Shown one piece after another: positions 21,783 through 33,078 of a stretch of 64,000 bases of DNA (position 1 is its first letter; the number at the start of each line of letters is the position of its first letter). A model generated the notes under the pieces. That model was not told the origin of the DNA and ran no database searches. It saw only the letters and a program-made list of their open reading frames with translations. Source of the stretch: Dipodascopsis uninucleata var. uninucleata (Eukaryota; Ascomycota; Lipomycetes; Lipomycetales; Lipomycetaceae); the NCBI GenBank assembly GCA_030568195.1, contig JAJLTO010000021.1:1-64000 (forward strand), read 5' to 3'. The position numbers were made by a program, and so were the translations under genes.

Positions 21783-24713
21783 TCATTCAGATACAATATT
21801 GCTTCCTTTTCGTTTCCTCTTCGGAGTAGAAGGTATCCGCAATTTTTTCGGTTTGCTATTTGTACTAACAGTATCGGAGTCGCTCTCTTGTAGAGACTCT
21901 TCCTTGAAAACAGTTCCAAAAAGGAAACTAACTACATCATTCCAAGACCCTTGCTTTCCCATTTCTCTTAATTTCATAGTCATACCATCATATCCCATCG
22001 CAAGCTTCAGTCGTTGATTCCAACTCTCGTCGGCTACTATATCAACACCGATTGAGCTCTTCAGAAACCTGCCATGCGAGTCTTCCTGCAGGGAATGTAT
22101 ACCAGCAAGGCGCTCCTTAGCCGAAACACAACTGTATTTAGGAAGCCTGGGATACCTTTGAGAAAAGTGTGTTAATAATACATAACGAGCAGACATACAG
22201 CGAGCAATACCAAGGGCTTCTGAGAGCGTTGAATGTCTCTTCTTCTGAGCATCTAAAACAAGACTGTCATCCATTGTAGCTTCATGTATGAGTAACGTAG
22301 TTCCTAGTCCGATATCAACAAATTCTTTATTTGGACGCGTATCACCCGAATAGCTGACTTTGAAACCATTTTCAAAAGTAAGTGCGACGGAATATGAATT
22401 TTGACAGTGAATAGCTCTCGCAGTCGTTATAGATCTTAATTTTAAGACACTTGACAGCTCCGAAAAGACAGAGATGAAATTCCCGGTGCTGAATGGAAGA
22501 TTATTTCCTGGACGCAGCATTCGGCAATCAATGAATCTTACTGTGTCCGAATTTATTTCTGGAATACTTTGACCCCATTCGTCCAGAAATGATTTTATCT
22601 GAATAGGCGAAATGATGAAGAGTGGCTCGGGACTCTCAACACCAAACGCCGCAATACGCCGTTGTATAAAGGATAACAATCCTAGGTGATGGTCAGCATG
22701 CAAATGACTAATAAACACACATTTAACTTCGCGTAGTAGCTCATTGCATTTCACAGGCCCATAGAGACGACGAATATTAAAATAAGTACTCTCTCCGCAA
22801 TCAAATAACACTGACTTGACATGAGAGTAAGAGACATCGTCGTTATAAAATGGAACGCGCACAATTGTGCCGCTTACATTTCTATAGACACTTGGTAATG
22901 CTGACCCAGTTCCTAAAGATATAAATTCCACGTCTCCGAAGATATGGGATTCATTAAATTTCATGCTTTCAGACTCGCTGCTTTCAGACTCAGAATCATT
23001 GCTGCTTTCGTACCCCTTCGTCATAGCATCAGTATTATGACTTCCATTTTCAAGCCTATTCATATATGTTTGGTATTTATATTGCGCTCTTGCAATCTTT
23101 CTTTTAAGGGCTGGTGCCTTCTCTAACACATCATTCTGTAATTCTCGTTCGACTTGATCGATATCCGTAGTCTTTGATTTATTAAGCACATCGTCAATAT
23201 TCGATTGAACATCTTCTGCCTTGATACGATAATGAATACCTGTAAGGCTTGGAGCTACCTTCAATTCTGATTTCTTATTTTCTAACTTGTATTGCAGCGG
23301 TATTTGTTTACTTGCACTGGAAACATGCAGTTTTGAAAAATTGCGAGGAGACACAAGTCTCAGCGAGAAATTCAATTTTGCAGCCCTTATAAAGTTAAGA
23401 GAATCAGGCATATACTGAGGATGAGAAATGATATGCTCGCAATCAGGACCAAATGACTTCATGAAAGCGACATATCTATCCGAAAACGGATCGACATTTT
23501 TCCCCAGTATATGGAATACAAGTCCAACAGCCTGATTTTCAGCCAAGCTCGTGGTCAAATGCACATCTGTAGCTTCTCCCGGTGCCTTCGCTTGTGGATC
23601 TGACACCATTGTAAACCAGTTAATTCTGGTCGTTCGATCCACATAATCCTCCTCGGGTATGTCAAGAATTATTATGCGCTTCATACGAATCTGTGGTTCG
23701 AGAACCATTTCAGGCGTAACTACTGAACCATCAGGAAACCTAAAAGGAACGCCTTCAGTCAACTTGCGGAATGCAGGACCTATTGGAACACCAAGCTCTA
23801 TAGCTTTACTAGCCTGAAACTTTCCCCGAACAGGATGGGGCTGTATAATATAACACAGAGAGGGAGCCTCTGAGGCAACACGTTCGTCGGGTATAGTAAG
23901 AAAAGTGTTAGCGGAGAATAGCTTAGAAGCATGACCAATCTCATCCAGTTCGTGTTCTTCAGCAGCTGCATTCACGGGAGACGAAAGAGTGGCATTGCAA
24001 GGAAACATCTTTTTAACTACCGTTTCAGCGCGAGCAGATCTTTGAGCGATGTCTTCTTTTTCAGCAGATACAGATCCCGGCACTTCAACAGGTCTTACCG
24101 TGAAAAACTCATTTACCATATCTGTCTTGGCTGCACAAAGCTGGAGCTGCATTTGCTGACGAAATATAGCATGCCTTAAGGTAGCCATCGACCAAGCCAG
24201 ATTTTCATCACCATATATCCGAAAATATGAGCCGCCTTGGTCAGCTAACGTTAATAGCATACCTGGCAATCCGCTCATCTGAGAAGACCAATTTGACTGA
24301 CCAGATAAAAATATCTGTCTAATACGCGAAATTCGAACCCCATTCTCAACAAAAACTCGCTGAGTGCCTTCACTCACTCTTCCAAACAGATACTTGTTAC
24401 CATTGAAATCCAACTGTAGAATTGAAGACTCCACGTCGCTGGTAGGCGATGCAACAACTTGTATTGTAAACATCGAAGACTCACGATGGATGTCAGTAGT
24501 ACGGACGATACCCTTTGGCTTGCCAATCTTAAAATCCGAATTCGTACTATAACCAGAACGTTCAATCTCTGCAAAATGTTTATTTAGTTGCCATATGATG
24601 TTTGCTCGCTGTTCGTATAACGATGTCGCTCGAACACTGAGCCGATTAGAACTTGCCAACCGCTTGATGCAGTGGCGGGCTCCGGACAACAAAAACAACA
24701 GCGTCGTCAACAC
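21783..24713 (-). CDS. TRZ1: Long-form tRNase Z (tRNA 3' endonuclease)
   Basis: 976 aa, single exon. The C-terminal half is a metallo-beta-lactamase fold with FISLGTGSALPS at its start, the zinc motif H670-x-H672-x-D674-H675 (SHLHADHHLGLL), YSGDTRPN and LLTHFSQRYPRLP with the late histidine. The N-terminal half is the degenerate lactamase-like domain typical of long tRNase Z (ELAC2, Trz1). The enzyme removes 3' trailers from pre-tRNAs. The first 35 residues are hydrophobic with Arg/Lys and no acidic residue, like a mitochondrial presequence; the C-terminus KPKKLRIPSTPKRKRKG looks like a nuclear signal. Both compartments may therefore be served by one gene. A Glu/Ser-rich acidic linker lies near residue 580. 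Confidence 0.95.
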   Translation of the reverse strand: MLTTLLFLLSGARHCIKRLASSNRLSVRATSLYEQRANIIWQLNKHFAEIERSGYSTNSDFKIGKPKGIVRTTDIHRESSMFTIQVVASPTSDVESSILQLDFNGNKYLFGRVSEGTQRVFVENGVRISRIRQIFLSGQSNWSSQMSGLPGMLLTLADQGGSYFRIYGDENLAWSMATLRHAIFRQQMQLQLCAAKTDMVNEFFTVRPVEVPGSVSAEKEDIAQRSARAETVVKKMFPCNATLSSPVNAAAEEHELDEIGHASKLFSANTFLTIPDERVASEAPSLCYIIQPHPVRGKFQASKAIELGVPIGPAFRKLTEGVPFRFPDGSVVTPEMVLEPQIRMKRIIILDIPEEDYVDRTTRINWFTMVSDPQAKAPGEATDVHLTTSLAENQAVGLVFHILGKNVDPFSDRYVAFMKSFGPDCEHIISHPQYMPDSLNFIRAAKLNFSLRLVSPRNFSKLHVSSASKQIPLQYKLENKKSELKVAPSLTGIHYRIKAEDVQSNIDDVLNKSKTTDIDQVERELQNDVLEKAPALKRKIARAQYKYQTYMNRLENGSHNTDAMTKGYESSNDSESESSESESMKFNESHIFGDVEFISLGTGSALPSVYRNVSGTIVRVPFYNDDVSYSHVKSVLFDCGESTYFNIRRLYGPVKCNELLREVKCVFISHLHADHHLGLLSFIQRRIAAFGVESPEPLFIISPIQIKSFLDEWGQSIPEINSDTVRFIDCRMLRPGNNLPFSTGNFISVFSELSSVLKLRSITTARAIHCQNSYSVALTFENGFKVSYSGDTRPNKEFVDIGLGTTLLIHEATMDDSLVLDAQKKRHSTLSEALGIARCMSARYVLLTHFSQRYPRLPKYSCVSAKERLAGIHSLQEDSHGRFLKSSIGVDIVADESWNQRLKLAMGYDGMTMKLREMGKQGSWNDVVSFLFGTVFKEESLQESDSDTVSTNSKPKKLRIPSTPKRKRKGSNIVSE

Positions 24714-27191
24714 TTTTCAGCATATCTATACGACGGTCAATTGTACTATTTATGACACGCCTTATAGAACTACCGCCTTGCTTTCGATATAATGTAAATC
24801 TCAGATACTTGAACAACAGAGGAGTGTATAAATTTGTTCCTAGTGTACTGTTGCTGCAGAATTTTTCCCTTGCACTTGTGGTTAGCTCGTTAGTGCAATT
24901 CTTTTTTACTGAGGGGTTTGTACACTGCGAACGCAATGAGGGTATAGTAGACTTTATCCTGAGGGTTATTATTATTAATACGGCACAGGGCTCTGCAATG
25001 CGAAAACAATATGGTTCGCATGACGTCATTAGGAGGACTATATCGCAGGACGGAAAACCAGATTTACGAGATTGTATCGACTAGAGTAGAGTGTTTTATT
25101 CATGAGAATGGTAATTTGTACATTAATGCACACACGCTACTTAAATAACCACGGCAGGTGCTATTACTATCTTGCAATAAAAGCTGTCGAACAAACGTGA
25201 GATTAAATAGATAGAGATACTATGTCTACAATTTGTAGTTAATGAAGTTCGCGCTGTAGACATTTAGAAGTTTGAGGATATTAGACATTTTCTTGAAACG
25301 TTCTCTTCTCACTGGCTTTAGATCTTAAGGATGCACGATTGGAAAGCGGTCATTTTAATATATCCAGAAGGTTTAGAGTGATGCCTGGACTATATATTAA
25401 ATAGCTGAAGATATGCATAATGTAATAGCCAGATACAATTTCTCAAGGAAATTTACCTGAAGACTGTCTGTTGCAAAGTGTTCAAAAGTAAGATGACTTC
25501 TAGCTATTTCGATCACATCCATTTGAGTAAATGATACATCATACAAGGTGCTCGGTTCATATGTCAATCTTTATTTACAGATGATTCAGAATATTTGCAA
25601 ATTATATATAGCTTACAGCAGCAGAGAGCAGACCTTTGTATGCTGTCAGTATAAATCTAAGAAATATAATTTAGGGTGGGGTTATTCATCGAATACATTT
25701 ACTACTAGGCGTATAGTAACGACGATAAGGATAGTCCGCAGTTTATTCCGTTACTTGTTTGCACTAGTTTTTATGACACCTATGGTCTCCTATGTTGTCT
25801 TCCAGTAAAATTACTTTGTGAGGAAGCTTTACAACTGTAAGCTTGCCGACCTTGTAAGTAGCTCCTGATATTCTTGTATTAATTACATATCAGCTAACTT
25901 ATTAGAATGATTACATGATTTCAGTACTATTGTCGGCGCAGTGCTACAGATTTAGATACATGCAGTGTAGTTGTTCTCTTTTACTATTAAACTGCGGAAT
26001 AGAGAAAGCAAAGCATGTAAACAAAAAAGAGGGAAGTACAAGATATCCTGAACCTGTTTCTAGCATATTTCCTGGAGAGTTTTTTTGTCTATGTACTTCC
26101 GCGGGCTAACTGATAGAATGCTAGTTAATCATTTGCGAGCTTCATGTATGCCATTATTGTGGATGCGAGATTTAAATGAGGTTTCGGCGCATAGTAACCT
26201 GTCCACACCCAGGACTCAAAAAGTTTGCCATACCCTGTATTAAAGTGCTCATTATAAATGTACTCCAGGAGGCGGAAACACAACATGGGAAAGGTGATAT
26301 TACTAAATAGGCATCTATTGACATAATAGGCATGTAGATTTATATCTGGGCTATTGTGGCGCACTATTTCTCACCATAAAGGAGATTGATTATAGTCCTG
26401 GAGGCAAAGAAAAATTTGATGAAAACCTATACCCTCTAGTGCAAAACCTAAGGTACCTCCAACTTTAGCACATCTCAAGAGTATCCGGAAATTTGTGTGG
26501 CGAACGGAATGATCGGATTCGCTCAATATATATTTTGTCATAGAGTACATATATCAATGTTTTTTTCTGCATAGTATCTCAAATACTGCTCTGTAGCTTA
26601 GTAGTTTACTAGCTAAAAGTTGTTTTTATATTATTTCCGAAAGTAAAGTAAGACAAGTTTGTGCCTTCCTTTTTATAGTTTTATTGCTTGATTGTTGTTC
26701 TTGCTGCAGCCCTCATAGTGTGCGAGATTTATCGATATTCTAATTCAAAATCTGGGTTTCTTTTAGCAGCATAGTGTGAGTCTTGCACTTTGTGTAAAAC
26801 TATTGCAACTATATATCAGAAGGGTCATACGCCTGTTATTATTTAGCTATTTTAACAAAGCTGTAATTTATATTCTTCATCGGCAGACGCTTTACCTTTA
26901 TATAGTCGGTAGGAACGAGGTCTGAAGATACTCTATTGTTAATCATATAGTTGTAGCAATATCATATAATGGTTGCTAGAGCAGGCTAAAGTGACGATCT
27001 CAACATCATCATTAGATTCAAAGTTGCTCTGGCATATGGGTATTACTAGTCTCATACATCTATCAAGTAAATAAATGCATGGTAGCTACGAGTAGCAACA
27101 GTCATGTTTTGAAGAATCCCAGTTGCCTATATTGAGCATTAAATATTAGACTTGCGACTAGATCTTTGATACTAATATTTACATTAGACTT
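24714..27191. other. Long spacer; one interrupted frame, no intact gene recognised
   Basis: About 2.5 kb between the tRNase Z start and the acidic-protein gene. Short frames on both strands near 24.75-25.1 and 25.5-25.8 kb overlap each other and show no motif. A longer interrupted minus-strand frame at 26125-26541 is listed separately. No RNA gene was recognised. Part of this must be promoter for both flanking genes. Confidence 0.4.
26125..26541 (-). pseudogene. Possible gene relic, unknown family
   Basis: A minus-strand frame from an ATG at 26541 runs about 137 codons with about one interruption. The composition on both sides is protein-like, with stretches such as LRCAKVGGTLGFALEGIG and LFESWVWTGYYAPKPHLNL. 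The family is unknown, and a spliced or chance frame cannot be excluded. Confidence 0.3.
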
Positions 27192-28190
27192 ATGGCAGCA
27201 GTAGCAAATGATAGATATACAGCTAACCTTGCGCTGTTTGAAGTTTTGATCGCAAGGCAACGGAGGGGAGGTGATACTGATACATGCGTTTCTCAACGTA
27301 CGCAAGCACAAGGACCAGAATCAATTAATACATTGAAATCGAATTTTGATAATTCGTCAGGCAGTACTCAATCGGCAAATGAGAGGACTCCCTACTGTGT
27401 CTCTTCCAGTTTGATAACTAAGAAAAATTTACTACAAGTACAAAAACCTGATCGTCTTAGAACTGACTCTTTGGCAACTAACGCTACGGCAGCTACTGAG
27501 CCGACAGTCAAGAAAAAGACTAGAAGAAGGAAAATGCTTCATAATAACAGGTTTTCAGATAGGTCAGACGGTGAAACGGAGGATGATGAACTCTTTGCTT
27601 CTAGCGATGCTGAAGATGATTTTGATGAGGAGGATCATAGAGGTCGTACACCATGGAGATTTGGTGAAGAGAGTAGTATAGAAAGTAGTTGTTCTGTTGG
27701 TAAGATTATTGGCTGCCTTGCAGTTTCTGATACTGATAGCGAAATCTACGATGATTATGATTCTGCTGGGGAGATCGATGAAGACATTATTGAGTCTGAT
27801 GAAGACGGTCCTAGGGTACTTTGCGACGGCGATGACGAGGAAGAGAGTAGTGAAGAGGAGAGTAGTGAGGAGGAAGTAGAAGGAGAAGGTTATGATGAGG
27901 AAGTTGAAGTTGGCTATCGGTCAGATGATGAAGGTGATTATGACAAGCCATATGATGGTGAAAGCGATTGGCATAGTGAGCAGATATTTAGTTCCAATAG
28001 TAATTCTTCTCTTAATAGTTCAAGGACTAATAGCTCATTGTCGAGCCAGTTTGACAACTCGCTGCACGTGAGTGGTATTCTTGAACCAAAGCATGATAGA
28101 ATTCTTAGGGTTTCGTCTTTTACTGTTGGTATGGATGCTGTTCCGGATCACATTTATTCAAAGTCCCATGATAATGCTAGGCACTTATGA
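27192..28190 (+). CDS. Acidic, serine-rich low-complexity protein
   Basis: 332 aa. It begins with a short helix-like stretch (ANLALFEVLIARQRRGG). A basic KKKTRRRK cluster near residue 110 could be a nuclear signal. Residues about 125-265 are dominated by Asp/Glu with repeated SSEEESSEEE and DDE runs. The C-terminal 70 residues are Ser/Asn-rich and end with a basic tail. Acidic Ser-Asp/Glu tracts suit casein-kinase-2 sites and histone or RNA-binding chaperones, but no domain is recognised. The 2 kb before it hold no clear gene, so a long promoter is possible. Disordered; function unknown. Confidence 0.7.
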   Translation: MAAVANDRYTANLALFEVLIARQRRGGDTDTCVSQRTQAQGPESINTLKSNFDNSSGSTQSANERTPYCVSSSLITKKNLLQVQKPDRLRTDSLATNATAATEPTVKKKTRRRKMLHNNRFSDRSDGETEDDELFASSDAEDDFDEEDHRGRTPWRFGEESSIESSCSVGKIIGCLAVSDTDSEIYDDYDSAGEIDEDIIESDEDGPRVLCDGDDEEESSEEESSEEEVEGEGYDEEVEVGYRSDDEGDYDKPYDGESDWHSEQIFSSNSNSSLNSSRTNSSLSSQFDNSLHVSGILEPKHDRILRVSSFTVGMDAVPDHIYSKSHDNARHL

Positions 28191-29309
28191 TAAATATCTC
28201 GTCAGAGTTTATCCTCATCTTCATAGTAGCGATTATATGAGAATATTATCTCAACGATGTTGTTAGGTTGTGCCTGTACTACTATTGAACATGAGGATGA
28301 ATGGTCAGATTGTTTCATTGTATAGATTGTCATATATCTTTCCGTATCATTTGTGCTATAGAATAGCACTATTACAAACTTGTGCATTATATAGGCGTTA
28401 TTTATATTATTTTGTATTTTTTGAATCTTCTGATCATATAGAATTAAATGGTACAGCTTTGTAACATTATTATAATAGCATTAATATATTTATTGTCAGA
28501 TAAACAGAGGTTAGTGATTTACTAATGATTTGTTTCCTATGTACGTGTCGCCCACATATTCACGACATTTTACATCTTGTAGAATAATTATGGCTTTTTG
28601 ACGACTGCACTGCTATTAACGACCTGTATAACCTGGTAATTATTATGTGCTATCCTGGATGATAAAATATGTGTGGTGAGTAATATGAGACAATGATATA
28701 ACTAGTACCACTAACTATTTTAGTCACATGACATATTTGTCTTAATAAGCAAAACGGTATTTATAAGCAGAATTGATTGTCATAACATACCCTATGTGAT
28801 TTCATATTACCCTATATAATATTACGACATAAATTATACATCTGCGGCAAAAAGCAGTCACACTAATCTTCCATCCTATCTGAACGTGTTTGTAAGCAAG
28901 AAGTTGCATTACCTCCCACTACGAAGGATACTTGAAGTTTTCTTTTATCTAGAAGCGAATTTATCTCTTAGTATACCCTTAAGTACTATTTATTTTGTTA
29001 TACAGAAAGTACAGTAAGTATTGTCAATATTCGGGAATTTGAACGAGTAGGATATTAAAGAAAGGAGATGATTGTAAGAGGGGACGATATTTTACGTGGA
29101 TGGGATTTTTTGATGTAGTAGCCAAATAGTGAAGCGTCATTTTGTATTTGAGGATTAGTGATCAGGATTTTTTCTTCTCCTCCTATTGGCAAGTTGGCGG
29201 AACAATGTGGAATATTACCTCTTGTCTTTGTGTATAAATAAGACGATTTCTTACTGGTTCACGTTTCGATATCTAAAGTTCAAATATTCTAACTCATTAA
29301 TTATAGAAG
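28191..29309. promoter_or_regulatory. Upstream region of RPL10
   Basis: 1.1 kb, AT-rich. TATAAATA at 29233-29240 is 70 bp before the RPL10 start. A CAGTCACA (HomolD-type ribosomal-protein promoter element) occurs at 28855-28862, but at about 450 bp upstream it is farther than usual, so its role is uncertain. Confidence 0.4.
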
Positions 29310-30038
29310 ATGGCTCGTCGTCCAGCTAGATGTTACCGTTACTGCAAGAACAAGGTAGGTTTATTTCAAGGCTCTTTTGTGTCTAATAGCTTTTTAACGG
29401 AATTGAAATAGCCGTTCCCAAAGTCACGTTTCAACCGTGGTGTTCCTGATCCTAAGATCAGAATTTTCGATTTAGGACGTAAGAAGGCTGGTGTCGATGA
29501 ATTCCCTCTTTGTGTTCACTTAGTTTCAAACGAGTACGAGCAGCTTTCTTCTGAGGCTCTCGAGGCTGCTCGTATCTGTGCTAACAAGTATTTCACTAAG
29601 ACTGGTGGTCGTGATGCTTTCCATCTTCGTGTCCGTGTGCACCCTTTCCACGTTTTGCGCATTAACAAGATGTTGTCATGTGCTGGTGCTGATAGACTGC
29701 AGACTGGCATGAGAAATGCTTGGGGTAAGCCACAGGGAACTGTAGCTCGTGTCAACATTGGTCAGGTTATTATGTCTATCCGTACTAAGGATTCCTCCAA
29801 GGCCGTTGCTATTGAGGCTCTCAGACGTGCTCGTTACAAATTCCCAGGCCAGCAGAAGATCATCATTTCTAAGAAGTGGGGTTTCACTAACCTCGACCGC
29901 GATGAGTATGTTTACAGACGTCAGCGTGGTGAAGTCAAGGTTGATGGCGCTTATGTTAAGTTCTTGAAGAGAAAGGGTCCTATTGAGGAAGTTTTTAAGC
30001 AGTTCCCAGAGTATGCTGGTCTTGAGACCATTGCTTAA
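29310..30038 (+). CDS. RPL10: 60S ribosomal protein L10 (uL16)
   Basis: Exon 1 (29310-29354) encodes [16 protein letters not shown] 57-nt intron (GTAGGT...AATAG) follows, and exon 2 (29412-30038) gives 223 aa in total. Hallmarks include [34 protein letters not shown] and [11 protein letters not shown]. uL16 is the late-joining subunit protein that forms part of the P-site/central protuberance region and is needed for 60S export and activation. Codon use is strongly biased (many GTC, CGT, AAG), unlike the neighbours, as expected for high expression. The intron sits very near the start codon, as is common in yeast ribosomal genes. Confidence 0.98.
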
Positions 30039-30253
30039 ATTATTGTATAAAATACTTTTACATGTAAAGGTCTTTTCCAAAACGGTTTAATTTCATGGAC
30101 ATAACATTGATATAATAAAACATGGTACTCTATAAAATGAAATTTGATTCAATAGTTCCAAGTCAAAATTGAATATCTGCAAGTAACATCCATATTTATT
30201 CAAAAATGAATAAATATATTTAGAATGCAAGAAAGGATCGGTTAAGAGTGCAA

Positions 30254-31023
30254 CTATACCTCAAAGTCATAGCCATACATGAATGCGTCGACCAGACCTC
30301 GCTCTTCATAACCTTTTAGTCTAGCTACTTTCTTTATTCGCCCGATCTTTTCGAAACCAAGTCCTTCCCATATTCTTTGTGAAGCTATATTAGTCTCGAA
30401 TACCAAGTTGAAAACTGATGATTTATATCCCTATAATACTTTGATTAGATGTATAGAACTCAAAAATTTATATTAGATGTTGTCGTACATACCAGTTTGG
30501 GTGCCCATTGAATATACTGTTTGCCTAGTTGACTTCCAATGCCTTCGCCGCGTTTCGAACTAGAAACAAGAAATCCAGCATTGCATACATGATCACATCT
30601 TCCAATATAATTGGATTTTATGTAGAAAGTTCCGATGTACCGCGAGTCAATGTCAAAGTCAGGACTATTAAAGAAGTCCCCTACGGGAGGCTCCTGATCA
30701 CAATCAATAACGCCAATAACAGCAAACTGATAAAACCAATAGTCTTTGAATTGCTTATAAGTCAGTTTATCAAGATGAGGGTATGTCTGGCCCCTATCTA
30801 TTTCGCTGTTAAATTCTTCAAACATGTATCTGCAGAGAGCGTCTGCAGAGTCATTTGATATTGGTCGAATTCCACTAGCATCGCAAATTGCTAACCAACT
30901 GTCTTGTTCCGATGATGATTCCAACCTGTGGAAGGCATATAGTGTTGCTTTCTCTCCTGAATTGAGCCGAATTCTAGAAGGCTCTAAATAAACAAGATTC
31001 GATTCTTCTATGGTACTTGTCAT
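30254..31023 (-). CDS. MPR1: Mpr1-type GNAT N-acetyltransferase (two exons)
   Basis: Exon 1 (31023-30493) and exon 2 (30430-30254) joined over a 62-nt intron (GTATGT...TATAG with a TCTAATC branch region) give 235 aa, close to S. cerevisiae Mpr1 (229). Conserved blocks in order: RGQTYPHLDKLTYKQF, DYWFYQFAV, IGTFYIKSNYIGRCDHVCNA, the acetyl-CoA loop SSSKRGEGIGSQL and, in exon 2, SSVFNLVFETNIASQRIWE. Mpr1 acetylates azetidine-2-carboxylate and the proline-pathway intermediate P5C/GSA, lowering oxidative stress in budding yeast. Exon 2 carries the C-terminal part of the GNAT fold, so a one-exon reading would truncate the enzyme. Confidence 0.9.
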
Positions 31024-32581
31024 ATCTACGAATTTTGGTATGGGACGTCTAAAGTAATTACAGCTTCTTATTAATTATAGAAAAGTTTAACAATAAGAAA
31101 ATGTCACACGAAATATGCATATATATCCGTTTTATTTGTTATTATTTGCAGAGACACTGACCACTAAATGGTACTAAAGCTATTAGACATTGAGGTGATT
31201 CTCATTATCAAGTTACATCTGGTTCGATCTATGATTAGGGTTTAAGAGTTTAGTTCCATTTCCATCTCAAATGCATTAGTTAAGTGCATTAAATAACATT
31301 CAGTAGATATTAAATCATTATCAACTCTTGAGAGCATATTCGCGTCTTCTGAGGTGCTCACGGAAAAGGTTCTTACAGAGATTATTCTCTAATTTTATAT
31401 ATCTCTAAGTTTATCTATCATTTAAACTGGCTCCCTGACTTTAATTATTTCAGTTACGGTCTTTGTTCATGGCGCTGATGGTATAGCCAGGGACTGAACC
31501 ACTGATTTCACATCGGAACAAATATAGCATTTTTGAGTGGATTCACCAAAAAGGGGTGACTTAATAAAGGGCAAACGGAACAAGTTTTGTCCGGACAAAT
31601 TAATTAATTCAAAACCACATATCTAGGGCAATACTATTATTGACTGACAATATCCTAATTATCGAGTTATTCCGGTGACAAAACTCAAATCCCCATTGCG
31701 TAGGCATAAAAATGAGATGTATGTAGTAGGGAGATACAAGTGCTGCCGTGCATATGTCGATAAAATAATGTTATAAAAGACTGTGACCGGCAGGTTTGGC
31801 TTTCGTATATGAGAGTGCGGCGATGGGCGGTCAATGAATTCACGCGCTGTACATTCATTGGATTTGATTGTATACAACTTAGATATTAGTTTCAACAGAT
31901 ATCTTGTAACCAAATATCTGCTTACTATTATAGCGACTTCTTTGGCCAAGTGGGGTATCAATGAGATAAACTCGCATCTCTTAAGCGATAGAGGATTATG
32001 AAAAGCAGCAACTCCCCGGGCGAATATCACTTAAAGAAGCATGCTTTATGTGTTAGCTACGACTTTAAAATGCTATGTCATTTGTGCTTCTCGGTCTAAT
32101 TCTATTGCAATTTATTCTTTCCTGGAGATATTAAATTGACCCGAAGTGGTAGCGACTAGTTAAGCTTTTGGTGCCGCACGGCTCCGTGGACCATTAGAAT
32201 TTTATATAGGTGAAACACACACAAAATCAAGAAAGTGGCCAGTTTTCAGTTATTGCTCTTTCATATTTGGTAATTTTGATATTTCCAGGTAATAGACTAG
32301 CTGTATAGCGCAATGAAACTCAAGTAAGAATTGCCCCTTTCAGTAATAATCTCGTTATACTGAATTTCATTTCAGTTGAAATTGGTTCAGAAAATACAAG
32401 TGGCCGCGAATACTGTTTAAACTTGAAAGGTAAATACTATTAAAAGTTAGTAAAATATCCTATTTTGATATATAATTTCCTAATATAGCATTTAGGTACA
32501 ATAATGGACTAGTTCTGTCTGATAGAAGCATCTCAGGTCGCATTAAAAAATAAAACTAAAAGGGTGTAAAAATATTACTTA
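31024..32581. other. Spacer upstream of the Mpr1-like gene
   Basis: About 1.6 kb. A 123-codon minus-strand frame (31659-32030) has a plausible composition but no recognisable motif, and I do not call it a gene. No tRNA was found. A stretch near 32158-32212 faintly resembles 5S rRNA but is not called. Confidence 0.35.
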
Positions 32582-32853
32582 CTATAAGCCTGACCCAAAC
32601 CTGTGGATTTGTTCTCGCTTCTCATCTTTCATAATTGTTAAGGCATCTTCGTCCTTAGCAGTCGTCTCAGGACTGTCTAGATATTTGTCATTCAATTTCG
32701 GCAGGATCTTCCATTCTTTTTCTTATTTAAATGTCGAGAGCGCTATAGCTCTTGGATAGTATTTCATACTTTTCCCTTTATCTGTTTTGTTCTTCGTCCT
32801 GAGGATATCTTGTTCATTGAGGAGTACATCAGCGTTCTGTACATCGATAACAT
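32582..32853 (-). CDS. Possible small spliced gene, mitochondrial-like N-terminus
   Basis: On the minus strand an ATG at 32853 opens a basic, acid-free stretch (MLSMYRTLMYSSMNK...) of 28 codons ending at a GTATGA donor (32770). A second segment (32707-32584) reads ILPKLNDKYLDSPETTAK and EDALTIMKDEKREQIHRFG before a stop. Joining them needs a 62-nt intron with an AAG acceptor, which is unusual; a different donor frame with a 48-nt intron also keeps an open frame but lacks a start. The second segment looks coding; the exact structure is uncertain. About 70 aa; family not recognised. Divergent from SSY5. Confidence 0.35.
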
Positions 32854-33078
32854 CGATAACTATTATTCTTTTTACGAATCTCTATTATCGACAGAATTTT
32901 TTCGTATAACTTGAAACTTTGCAGGTATTGAAGAATAGTTAGGCTGAACTGGAGAGATTACGTATATGTCCAGAACGTCAGCATTCACGTATAATTTGCT
33001 ATCTTGATTTGCGGACACGTATTTCTAGAGTTTCAACTGAAAGTCGATCTTCTTAAACTTCAATAACAATAGCTCGGA

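Noticed and set aside
28855-28862. CAGTCACA as a HomolD element of RPL10
   Set aside because: About 450 bp upstream, too far for the usual position next to the transcription start; noted only in the promoter entry.
31430-31520. A possible tRNA with CAGGGACTGAACC-like segments
   Set aside because: No proper B box and no cloverleaf on either strand.
31659-32030. 123-codon minus-strand frame
   Set aside because: No motif, no splice context, AT-rich composition; could be chance.
32158-32212. A faint 5S-like stretch (AGTTAAGC ... GGACCA ... AGGTG)
   Set aside because: Spacing is about 8 bases short and most helices cannot be drawn; compare with the clear 5S gene at 39807.
32313-32553. A plus-strand 35-aa reading formed by three tiny exons (32313-32323, 32391-32429, 32496-32553) with fair splice signals
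   Set aside because: Very short, Lys/Arg-rich, no homologue recognised, and it abuts a better minus-strand coding candidate; likely chance.
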